Shown piece after piece: positions 52,807 through 60,427 of a stretch of 64,000 nt of DNA. Location of the stretch: NCBI RefSeq assembly GCF_039541855.1, contig NZ_BAABHA010000010.1, positions 248,001 through 312,000 of the forward strand. Direction: 5' to 3'. Made by a program: the position numbers and the translations under genes. This stretch comes from Solirubrum koreensis (GTDB lineage Bacteria; Bacteroidota; Bacteroidia; Cytophagales; Hymenobacteraceae). The notes under the pieces are model-generated. The model made no database searches, was not told where the DNA came from, and was given only the letters and a program-made list of their open reading frames with translations. The first letter of the stretch is position 1, and the number at the start of each line of letters is the position of its first letter.

Positions 52807-54507
52807 ATGCCTATGACTCCCGAGCAGCCTCAGAACGGCCACAACGGCCATCAAAACGGCAACGGCCACAGTGCTGCCGATGGCACTGGTACGGCCGTAA
52901 CAGGTAGCGGTTCTTCGCATGATCAGCGCACAGCCGCGGGCGAAGACGCCCAAACCCTGACCACCCGCCAAGGCCACCCGCTCTCCAACAACCAGAACAT
53001 TCGCACGGTAGGCAACCGTGGCCCGGCGACGCTGGAAAACTATGCCTTCATTGAAAAAATCAGCCACTTCGACCGGGAGCGGGTGCCCGAGCGCGTGGTG
53101 CACGCCCGTGGCGCTGGTGCCCACGGTGTATTCGAGGCCTACGGTACGGTAGGCAACGAGCCCATTGCCAAGTACACCCGCGCTAAACTGTTTCAGGAAA
53201 AAGGCAAGCAAACGCCCGTTTTCGTGCGTTTCAGCACGGTAGGGCACGGCGGCCACTCGCCCGAAACCCTGCGCGACCCGCGCGGTTTTGCGGTAAAGTT
53301 TTACACCGAAGACGGCAACTGGGACTTGGTGGGCAACAACCTGAAGGTGTTCTTCATCCGCGACGCCATGAAGTTCCCCGACCTCATTCACTCCCAGAAA
53401 CCCGATCCGGTACACAACCGGCAAACCGGCGAGCGTATTTTCGACTTCATCAGCAACACGCCGGAGGCCATGCACATGGTCGCCTTCCTGTTCTCGCCCT
53501 GGGGCATTCCCGCTAACTACCGTCAAATGCAGGGTTCGGGCGTGAATACCTACAAGTGGGTAAACGCACAGGGCGAGGCCGTGCTGGTGAAATACCACTG
53601 GGAGCCGTTGCAGGGCATTAAAAACCTGACCGCGGCCGAAGCCGAAGCTATTCAGGCCAAGAACTTCAACCACGCTACCCAGGACCTGTTCGAGAACATC
53701 AAGGCCGGCAACTTCCCCGAGTGGGAGCTGTGCGTGCAGATCATGAGCGACGACGAGCACCCGGAGTTGGATTTCGACCCGCTCGACGATACCAAGATTT
53801 GGCCCCAGGACCAGTTTCCGTTCCTGCCCGTGGGCAAGATGACGCTGAACCGTAACCCCGAGAACTACTTCGCCGAGGTGGAGCAAGTGGCTTTCGGTAC
53901 CGGCGTATTGGTCGATGGCCTCGACTTTTCCGATGACAAGATGCTGCAGGGACGCACGTTCTCGTACTCCGATACGCAGCGGTACCGCGTGGGCACCAAC
54001 TACCTGCAGCTGCCCATTAACGCTCCCAAAAAGCACGTGGCCACCAACCAGCGCGACGGCCAAATGGCCTACCACGTGGATGCGGCTCCTGGCCAGAACA
54101 ACCACGTGAACTACGAGCCGAGCAGCCTGAACGGCCTGAAGGAAGCCCCTCGCAGCGCCCCCGACCACATGCCGCAATACACCGGCCGCCTGATTCGCCA
54201 GACCATCGACCGGCAGAACAACTTCAAGCAGGCCGGCGAGCGGTACCGCCTGCACGAAGACTGGGAACGAGACGACCTCATCAGCAACATGGTAGGTGCC
54301 CTGACAGATGCCAACAAGGTGATTCAAGACAAGATGATCGAGCTGTGCACCAACTGCGACCCGGACTGGGGCCGCCGCGTGGCCGAAGGTCTGCAGAAAG
54401 CCAACAATGGTAAGCAGGCCGAAGGCGGGAATCAGTACAACCAGCAGAAACAGGAACAGGCCGTGGAGCAAGCCGAAGCACGAGGCCACGAAGCCAAGCC
54501 TTACTAA
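52807..54507 (+). CDS. Monofunctional heme catalase
   Basis: This 566-residue protein degrades H2O2 to water and O2. The catalytic histidine is H99 (RVVHARGAGAHG). The distal asparagine lies in LVGNNLKVFFIRDA (N177/178). The heme-ligating tyrosine is Y387 in RTFSYSDTQRYR, with R383. The N-terminal 55 residues are a Gly/Asn/His-rich low-complexity extension (NGHNGHQNGNGH), and the C-terminal tail is Gln/Glu-rich. Length and lack of a C-terminal flavodoxin-like domain place it with small-subunit catalases. A 7-1-7 palindrome upstream suggests peroxide or metal control. A terminator follows. Confidence 0.95.
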   Translation: MPMTPEQPQNGHNGHQNGNGHSAADGTGTAVTGSGSSHDQRTAAGEDAQTLTTRQGHPLSNNQNIRTVGNRGPATLENYAFIEKISHFDRERVPERVVHARGAGAHGVFEAYGTVGNEPIAKYTRAKLFQEKGKQTPVFVRFSTVGHGGHSPETLRDPRGFAVKFYTEDGNWDLVGNNLKVFFIRDAMKFPDLIHSQKPDPVHNRQTGERIFDFISNTPEAMHMVAFLFSPWGIPANYRQMQGSGVNTYKWVNAQGEAVLVKYHWEPLQGIKNLTAAEAEAIQAKNFNHATQDLFENIKAGNFPEWELCVQIMSDDEHPELDFDPLDDTKIWPQDQFPFLPVGKMTLNRNPENYFAEVEQVAFGTGVLVDGLDFSDDKMLQGRTFSYSDTQRYRVGTNYLQLPINAPKKHVATNQRDGQMAYHVDAAPGQNNHVNYEPSSLNGLKEAPRSAPDHMPQYTGRLIRQTIDRQNNFKQAGERYRLHEDWERDDLISNMVGALTDANKVIQDKMIELCTNCDPDWGRRVAEGLQKANNGKQAEGGNQYNQQKQEQAVEQAEARGHEAKPY

Positions 54508-54527
54508 GTACTGATCATATTTAAAAA

Positions 54528-54564
54528 CAGAAAGGGCCGGCGGATATTCCGCTGGCCCTTTCTG
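54528..54564. terminator. Bidirectional terminator after catalase
   Basis: A 16-bp stem with one wobble pair (54528-54543 and 54549-54564) has an ATATT loop and lies between convergent genes. Confidence 0.7.
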
Positions 54565-54611
54565 TGTCATGCACTATGTAACGAAATGTGTCGCATTCGG
54601 CCAACGAATAC

Positions 54612-54986
54612 CTAATCCACTACTTGCCACGCAATGGCTGCGAATGCGATGGTCAGAATGGTAAGGAATACCAACGCGGCAGAATCGTAACCCTTTATGG
54701 CAAAAAGTTGCGGATTGTTCGGTGAGTAAATAACGTTGACTTTATCACCTATGCAGAAGTAGCCGCCTGCTTCTTCCGTTCCATGCACTGATTTTGCTTC
54801 TATGTGGAGGCCTTCCGCAGTGTCAAAAGCTATTACTGGAAAATACACCGTTCCATCCCCGGTGTCGTCTTTGATCAACTTTACTACTGTTCCGACGGTA
54901 CTTCGCCCTTTCAAACGCAGGTACAGTATCCGCCAAGCTATCCATCCCCAAATGCCTAAAAGGATGCTTCCAATCAGATAAGTCAT
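54612..54986 (-). CDS. DUF3592 membrane protein
   Basis: This 124-residue protein has an N-terminal TM helix (1-20), a beta-rich middle (STVGTVVKLIKDD, YFPVIAFDTAEG, GDKVNVIYSPNNPQ) and a C-terminal TM helix (about 103-122). DUF3592 is recognised by GTVxxL...YxPVIxF and VxVxYxPxNP. The gene is AT-richer than its neighbours. Its ATG follows the maf stop directly with no gap, so it is co-transcribed with maf. Function is unknown. Confidence 0.82.
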   Translation of the reverse strand: MTYLIGSILLGIWGWIAWRILYLRLKGRSTVGTVVKLIKDDTGDGTVYFPVIAFDTAEGLHIEAKSVHGTEEAGGYFCIGDKVNVIYSPNNPQLFAIKGYDSAALVFLTILTIAFAAIAWQVVD

Positions 54987-55571
54987 TTACTGGTTTACAA
55001 CCCCAAAGCCCAGCTTTTCCAATTCGGTGTACACGCGGTGCACTGGCAGACCCATTACGTTAAAGTACGAGCCTTCCAGACGCGTTACGGCCACCAACCC
55101 AATCCAGTCCTGCGCGCCGTACGCGCCGGCTTTGTCGAGCGGGCGGTAGTGCTGCACGTAGTAGCGGATGTCGGTTTCGCTAAGGGTGCGGAAGTACACC
55201 CGGGTTTGATCGGAGAATACTACCCGTTTGCCTTCGCCGGTGAGCAGACACACGCCGGTAAATACGTCGTGGGCGCGGCCTTGCAGTTGCAGCAGCATGC
55301 GCACGGCATCTTCCTCGTCGGTGGGCTTGTTCAGGATGTACTCGTCCAGGCACACAATGGTGTCGGCAGTCAGCAGCACGTCGCCAGGTACCAGTTCGTC
55401 GCGGTAGGCGCTGGCTTTGTGTGCGGCCAGAAACTCGGCTACTTCGGCCCCTTTCAGGTGGGCGGGGTAACTTTCGTCTACGTCCTTGAGGCGCACTTCG
55501 TAGGGCAAACCTAAGTCGGCGAGGAGTTGACGGCGGCGCGGGGAGTTAGAGGCCAGGATTAAACGGGGCAT
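54987..55571 (-). CDS. maf: Maf-family nucleotide pyrophosphatase
   Basis: This 194-residue protein hydrolyses non-canonical or excess nucleoside triphosphates such as dTTP/UTP to the monophosphate; Maf proteins also influence septum formation. The signature is LILASNSPRRRQLLADLGL at the N-terminus (quoted as SNSPRRRQLL), with LLTADTIVCLDEYILNKP carrying the catalytic aspartate. DKAGAYGAQDWIG is the conserved C-terminal block. It overlaps the DUF1015 gene by 26 bp. Confidence 0.93.
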   Translation of the reverse strand: MPRLILASNSPRRRQLLADLGLPYEVRLKDVDESYPAHLKGAEVAEFLAAHKASAYRDELVPGDVLLTADTIVCLDEYILNKPTDEEDAVRMLLQLQGRAHDVFTGVCLLTGEGKRVVFSDQTRVYFRTLSETDIRYYVQHYRPLDKAGAYGAQDWIGLVAVTRLEGSYFNVMGLPVHRVYTELEKLGFGVVNQ

Positions 55572-56862
55572 ACGGCACGGGTTCGTCGTCGCGGATGCTG
55601 GTGAAAAGCAAACCGCCGAGGGTTTTAGGGTAGAAGAACGTGGATTTGGGCGGCATCACGGCGCCCGACTGGCACACGCGCTCCACTTCGTCCATGGTTA
55701 CTTCGTTGGTGATGATGGCGGCGCGGGCCTCGCCCGAGTCCACACGCTGCAGGCACTCGGGGAAATTACGCACGTACGTAATGCCCGACCATTGCCGCTG
55801 CGCATCGGGGCCTACTATGCCCAGTACACGTTCCAGCACGAAGTAATGCAGCACTGTTAGGTCCAGGGCTTTTACTTCGGGGGTGGTGTCCCAAGCCAGC
55901 TGATCGTGTACTTCCGGCTTCAGGCGCAGTTTGTAGGGCTGCCCGCCCAGGTACAGGCCAAATGCCCAGGGCTTGCCGGCAATGATTTCGGGCAGAGCAA
56001 AGGCGTCTTCGCGGGAGGTTACGGTAAACCACTGGCCGAGGCGTTCCAGCAGTTCCGCATCGGTAATGTTTCCTGGCAGCTCCAGCAGCAGGCGGTGCGT
56101 GGGCAGAATGCGCAAGTCGTCGGCCGCCGCGTTGGTCAGGTACATGAGGTGGTAGTGCCACGGTTCGTGCCCGTTGTGGTTGGGCTCGGCGGCCATGCGG
56201 GCCTGCCGATAGGCCAGGGAGCCTTCATAACGGTGGTGGCCATCGGCCAGAATTACCTGCCGCTGGCTGAGCACCTCCTGAAAGCGCCGAATGACGGTAG
56301 CGTCCTGAATAACGGCCAGCACGTCGCGGGCACCCTGGTAGTCTTCCTCGGTTTGGCAGAGCGGATCCAGAATGGCTTCGTCGCAGTAGCGTTCCAGCTC
56401 GAAGTCCTCGTCGCGGTACAGGCCGTGGGTGGCGCTGGTCTGAAACTGCGTGCGGGCCAGCAGCTCGGCGCGGTCGTTTACGGCCGTGGGCAGCGTGTTT
56501 TCGTGGCGCAGTACTACCTTCTCCGCCCAATCGTAGGCCCGAATATGGCACATGAAGCCTTTTCGGCAGTATTCACGCTGACTGCCGGCCAGGCGGAAGT
56601 ATTGGTAGTACACGTAAATGCCCGCCAATGCATCTTGCTCCACCACGCCCGACTGCTGCCATTCGGTAAGCCGGCGCAGGGCCTCACCGGCTGCATCGTC
56701 GCCACGCGGCACCGAAAGATGGATGCTGTTCAGCGGATTCTGGTACAGCAATTCCCGCTGTTTCGCCGACACCACGTCGAACAGCGGCGACACGTACTCA
56801 TCAATGCGTTGGCTTAGGCCAGCGTTGTAGCGCCAGGCCCGAATGGGTTGAATTTCGGCCAT
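55546..56862 (-). CDS. DUF1015 family protein
   Basis: This 438-residue cytoplasmic protein is recognised by IQPIRAWRYN, YVSPLFDVVSAKQRELLYQNPLNSIHL (quoted as NPLNSIHLSVPRGDD), GYIYVYYQYF-type segment GIYVYYQYFRLAG, and the internal VILADGHHRYEGSLAYRQ motif with two histidines. DUF1015 members are widespread and uncharacterised; the AxGHHRY motif suggests a nucleotide- or phosphate-handling role, which is an inference. It overlaps maf at the 3' end, so the minus-strand cluster is DUF1015, maf, DUF3592. Confidence 0.9.
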   Translation of the reverse strand: MAEIQPIRAWRYNAGLSQRIDEYVSPLFDVVSAKQRELLYQNPLNSIHLSVPRGDDAAGEALRRLTEWQQSGVVEQDALAGIYVYYQYFRLAGSQREYCRKGFMCHIRAYDWAEKVVLRHENTLPTAVNDRAELLARTQFQTSATHGLYRDEDFELERYCDEAILDPLCQTEEDYQGARDVLAVIQDATVIRRFQEVLSQRQVILADGHHRYEGSLAYRQARMAAEPNHNGHEPWHYHLMYLTNAAADDLRILPTHRLLLELPGNITDAELLERLGQWFTVTSREDAFALPEIIAGKPWAFGLYLGGQPYKLRLKPEVHDQLAWDTTPEVKALDLTVLHYFVLERVLGIVGPDAQRQWSGITYVRNFPECLQRVDSGEARAAIITNEVTMDEVERVCQSGAVMPPKSTFFYPKTLGGLLFTSIRDDEPVPYAPFNPGL

Positions 56863-56974
56863 GTAAGAGCGTAAGCTGAGGCTTGCGCCGACGCGTTAAC
56901 GTCGGGCAGAAAGGAGGGAAGGCCAACCGAAATCAGCCTAATGGCGGCGCAAGCTAAAAATTACCCCACACTCT

Positions 56975-57625
56975 TCACGGCGCCAAGCGGCTGCGCTGCC
57001 AGCCCGTGGCCGTTTTTTCGTACAGCAGCCGGTCGTGCAGGCGGGAGGGGCGGCCTTGCCAGAACTCCATGCGGTGCGGCCGAACCACGTAGCCGCCCCA
57101 GTGCGGTGGGCGCGGCAACGGATCTTGCCCGGCAAACCGGGCGGCTATTTCCTGCTCGCGTTGTTCCAGCTCTTCTCGGTTCGTTATGGTCTGGCTTTGC
57201 GGCGAGGCCCAGGCCCCGATTTGGCTGCTGCGCGGGCGGCTTTGGAAGTATTCCGTCGAGAGGTTTTCCGGCGCTTTTTCCACGCTGCCTTCCATACGCA
57301 CCTGCCGTTCCAGGCCCGGCCAGAAAAAGGTAATGGCTGCTTTGGGCAAAGTGGCTAATTCCTGCCCTTTACGCGAATCGTAATTGGTGTAGAACAGAAA
57401 GCCGGCATCGTCGGGCAGACCTTTCAGCAACACAATGCGGGCCGAGGGTTGTCCGTCGGGCCCCACCGTAGATACGGTCATGGCGGTAGGCTCGTCAAGC
57501 TGAGCTTGCAGCGCTTCGTCGAGCCAGCGGCGGAACTGCCGAATGGCGTCGGTATCGGCGGCGGCTTCGCTGAGTTCGTGTTGGGCGTAGGTTTTGCGCA
57601 GGTCGGCTAACGACTGGTCTTGCAT
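56975..57625 (-). CDS. pdxH: Pyridoxamine 5'-phosphate oxidase
   Basis: The product has 216 residues from the ATG at 57625 (MQDQSLADLRKTYAQ); the extra leader to 57646 is disregarded. This FMN enzyme oxidises PNP or PMP to pyridoxal 5'-phosphate. Family blocks are AMTVSTVGPDGQPSARIVLLKG, FYTNYDSRKGQELA, EKAPENLSTEYFQSRPRSSQIGAW (quoted as STEYFQSRPRSSQIGAW) and the C-terminal VVRPHRMEFWQGRPSRLHDR (quoted as FWQGRPSRLHDR) for FMN/PLP binding. Length is typical. The large membrane protein gene ends 36 bp upstream. Confidence 0.95.
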   Translation of the reverse strand: MQDQSLADLRKTYAQHELSEAAADTDAIRQFRRWLDEALQAQLDEPTAMTVSTVGPDGQPSARIVLLKGLPDDAGFLFYTNYDSRKGQELATLPKAAITFFWPGLERQVRMEGSVEKAPENLSTEYFQSRPRSSQIGAWASPQSQTITNREELEQREQEIAARFAGQDPLPRPPHWGGYVVRPHRMEFWQGRPSRLHDRLLYEKTATGWQRSRLAP

Positions 57626-57661
57626 AGGGGAGAGAGAAAAGAGCAATGCGGTACAACCAAG

Positions 57662-59569
57662 TTAACGAGCCACGCTTTTTTGTCGCTTGGGATACCACGC
57701 GTAAAGCGAAAGCGCGCCGTTGCGGTGCAGCAGCTCCAGCTGTTGCTCGCGTATGAAATCATCGTTTCGCTCAAAGGTTTCCTGCATGAGCTGTAAATCG
57801 GGGTGGTTCTTGAGCCAATCACGGTAGTAATTGTTACGCCCGTCGAAGTAAGTGGTATCCAGATATACCAGGATGGGCCGCTCGTCGAGGCGGGCAAGCA
57901 GCGCAGGGTCCATCCCCTCCGGGCGAAATATGCTGAAGAGCTGCTGCGCCTGCTGCGCGGGGGTGCGTGCGGCCTTGTGGCTCATCAGCGGCAGGTTGGT
58001 AATCATGGAAAGCTGGAAGGTCCGGTGCAGGTGGGGCTCGTCGGCGTCCAGCGTGTACTGGTTGTCGCTGCCGGTGTAGGTGAAAGGAAGAGGCAGAATG
58101 GCCTGGTAGGGCTTGGTGTCAACCCAGCCTACAAACTCCTGCATAGCAGCCCGAGTGGGTTCGTGGGTAAGTAGGTTGGGACGCTGGGTGTATTCTTTGT
58201 AAAAGCGCGCGGCGGCCACCACATCGGGCACCAACAACAGGGGCAGCGCCAGGCTCAACCATTTGGCGGGGCTTGTGCGGGAAGCGGTCCACCACTGGCC
58301 CATCAGCCAAACCAGGAAAAGATTCACGGCCCACCAAAATGGCCATACGTAGCGGCCCAGGGCCCGAAACTGCGTTACGCGCTCGGTGACTTTGCGCAGC
58401 CAATACAGGGGGTTGAGGTAGTTGTTTAACATATAAGCCCCGCCGTCCAGCTCGTATTTCTCGCCCAAAGCCATGAAAACCAGCGGCACGCTGGCCAGCA
58501 GCAGCAGCAGCAGGAAACGGCCGGGCACCGTCAGTCGGATCGGAATATTGGGAAGGCGTTTCACGAAGTACAGGACCAGCATCGCCAGTAAGGTGTAGAG
58601 CACAAAGGCGCCCAGGTAGGCGTTGGACTCGTAGGGAACCGCCTGAGTCGGATCAAGTAAAAAGCGCAGCTTGTTGTACACGGGAGCCTGAATAAAGCCG
58701 CGGAACTGCAATTTCCACTCAATCCAGTCGTACCCCCCGCTGCCGGCATCACGCAAGGCGTGGTTGCCGTCAAGCAAGAGCAACGACCCACCCGTTGCCA
58801 CCACCGCCAGCCCGAAAACCAACGCGAAATCGCGCAGGAGGGAAACCCACGGTTTTCGGTCGTGGAGGTTTTCAACGGTCCAGACCAGGAAGAAAAAGCC
58901 GGCGAAGGCCCCCAGAATGGCCAGGTAGTAAAAATGCCAGTAGGCAGCTGCTGCCATACTCACGCCAAACATCACCAGCCATTTGCGGTAGGGCAGCCCC
59001 GCGGTGCGGCGCAGGTACGTTTCCTGTAGTAGCCACACCCCAACCAGAATGGCGGGGGCGTACGCCAGGCTCATGTGCCCTACCTGCAACCGAAGCGTTT
59101 GGGGAGAAATCCAGGGCAAGGCCACCGCGGCAAGTACGTGCAGCCCTGCTGGCAGCTGCCAGGGCCGGAAAATCCGGTGTAAAAGGAAGGTGCTCAGCAG
59201 TAAACCGCCCAGCGTAACCAAGTCGAACAAGTATAAACCATACGGCGCCAAGGCCGGTACCAAGCGCACCAGCAGGTGCACAAGCTGGATAAGCAGCGGC
59301 GCACTGTCGGTGTAATACATGTACTCCCCAAACGGATAATTGTGCCCGTATACCACCATGCCTTTGCTCAATGGCTGCCGCAAAAAGCTTTCCATAGAGA
59401 AGTAGCTTTTGATACCGTCGTAATGATCTATGATCAGGTAGTCTCCGGGGTTAAAAATCAAGGCCCGAAAAACATATAGCACCAAAGCCAGTTGCAGGGT
59501 TACCCCAATTAATCCTACCGCAGTGTTGCTAGTCAGTCTTTCGCGTAAGCGTTTAAAGAAAGTAGTCAT
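57662..59569 (-). CDS. Large multipass membrane protein, GT-C-like
   Basis: The product has 635 residues from the ATG at 59569 (MTTFFKRLRERL). About eleven or twelve TM helices span residues 15-480, with a soluble C-terminal region (about 480-635). The first periplasmic loop carries acidic residues early (IIDHYDGIKSYF), as in GT-C glycosyltransferases and YfhO-like proteins, which use polyprenyl-linked sugars. The C-terminal soluble part has LPLPFTYTGSDNQYTLDADEPH. The donor and acceptor are not visible, so a glycosyltransferase role is an inference. It heads the minus-strand group leading into pdxH. Confidence 0.75.
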   Translation of the reverse strand: MTTFFKRLRERLTSNTAVGLIGVTLQLALVLYVFRALIFNPGDYLIIDHYDGIKSYFSMESFLRQPLSKGMVVYGHNYPFGEYMYYTDSAPLLIQLVHLLVRLVPALAPYGLYLFDLVTLGGLLLSTFLLHRIFRPWQLPAGLHVLAAVALPWISPQTLRLQVGHMSLAYAPAILVGVWLLQETYLRRTAGLPYRKWLVMFGVSMAAAAYWHFYYLAILGAFAGFFFLVWTVENLHDRKPWVSLLRDFALVFGLAVVATGGSLLLLDGNHALRDAGSGGYDWIEWKLQFRGFIQAPVYNKLRFLLDPTQAVPYESNAYLGAFVLYTLLAMLVLYFVKRLPNIPIRLTVPGRFLLLLLLASVPLVFMALGEKYELDGGAYMLNNYLNPLYWLRKVTERVTQFRALGRYVWPFWWAVNLFLVWLMGQWWTASRTSPAKWLSLALPLLLVPDVVAAARFYKEYTQRPNLLTHEPTRAAMQEFVGWVDTKPYQAILPLPFTYTGSDNQYTLDADEPHLHRTFQLSMITNLPLMSHKAARTPAQQAQQLFSIFRPEGMDPALLARLDERPILVYLDTTYFDGRNNYYRDWLKNHPDLQLMQETFERNDDFIREQQLELLHRNGALSLYAWYPKRQKSVAR

Positions 59570-59807
59570 ATTTAGGGGTAAAGCCAGGGTCAAATATCTG
59601 GCTAAAAAACCAGTTCAGGCACACAGCAGTTGAAGGGGGGCAGCGTTGCCGGTTCGTGTGTGGCAAGGATGTTTGAGGGAACCTATTTTCCGGGGGCCAA
59701 CGTAACATTAACTCCCACGATTCCTTGCGCGCTACGCACTGCCGCGCATCTTTGCAGCACCGCTGTGCGTCCGTATCCTTGTTTTTCACTTCCAGCTAGC
59801 CCACCAT

Positions 59808-60374
59808 ATGCCCCAGCTACGTAGCGGCAGCCTGCTGATTTCGCAACCCTTTCTGGGCGACCCCAACTTCGAGCGGTCGGTGGTGCTGCTGTGCCGCCAC
59901 GATGAGGAAGACGGTTCTTTCGGTCTTCTGCTTAACCGCCCCACAACAGTAGCGTTGGGCGATGCATTGAGCTTGCCCGAGGGCGAAGACCATCCCGCTG
60001 CCGGCCTTACCCTGCATGTGGGCGGCCCCGTTCAGCCCGATACCTTGCACTACCTGCACCGCCGCGCCGATATCCCCAATGCCGAACCCCTGGGCCAGGA
60101 TGTATACTGGGGCGGGGATTTCGACGTTCTACTAGGCCTGGTAGCCAGCGGCGAGTTAACCGAAGACGACCTACGATTGTATGTAGGCTATTCTGGCTGG
60201 ACGGCCGGCCAGCTGGCAGGCGAAGTGCAGGAAAATACCTGGATAGTACATCCTAATGCTGCCGGGAAAGTGTTTACTTTGACTACCGATGCCTTTTGGC
60301 AGGCCATTTTGCGCGAAAAAGGCGGCCGTTTCCGGGTACTATCCAACTACCCCGTCGACCCCCGTTTGAATTAG
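59808..60374 (+). CDS. YqgE/AlgH family protein
   Basis: This 188-residue protein has the family start GSLLISQPFLGDPNFERSVVLLCRH (quoted as GSLLISQPFLGDPNFERSVV), then FGLLLNRPT, LHVGGPVQPDTLHYLHR, and the conserved end VGYSGWTAGQLAGEV with NTWIVHP. AlgH was named from an alginate regulator in Pseudomonas, but the biochemical role of the family is not settled. It is cytoplasmic. Length and motifs are intact. A short hairpin separates it from the DUF349 gene. Confidence 0.93.
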   Translation: MPQLRSGSLLISQPFLGDPNFERSVVLLCRHDEEDGSFGLLLNRPTTVALGDALSLPEGEDHPAAGLTLHVGGPVQPDTLHYLHRRADIPNAEPLGQDVYWGGDFDVLLGLVASGELTEDDLRLYVGYSGWTAGQLAGEVQENTWIVHPNAAGKVFTLTTDAFWQAILREKGGRFRVLSNYPVDPRLN

Positions 60375-60387
60375 TTTCCCTCCGTTG

Positions 60388-60414
60388 GCCCGGCCTGCTT
60401 GCGCCGGGCTCTTT
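60388..60414 (+). terminator. Weak terminator after the AlgH gene
   Basis: A 7-bp GC stem (60388-60394 and 60403-60409) is followed by TCTTT. Confidence 0.4.
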
Positions 60415-60427
60415 ATGCTGAGCAGCC

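Noticed and set aside
52669..54570. 633-codon minus-strand open frame opposite catalase
   Set aside because: It is the antisense shadow of catalase, whose catalytic motifs are all intact.
59553..59789. 78-codon minus-strand frame before the GT-C-like gene
   Set aside because: Composition is not coding-like and it overlaps the better start of the membrane protein and the AlgH upstream region.
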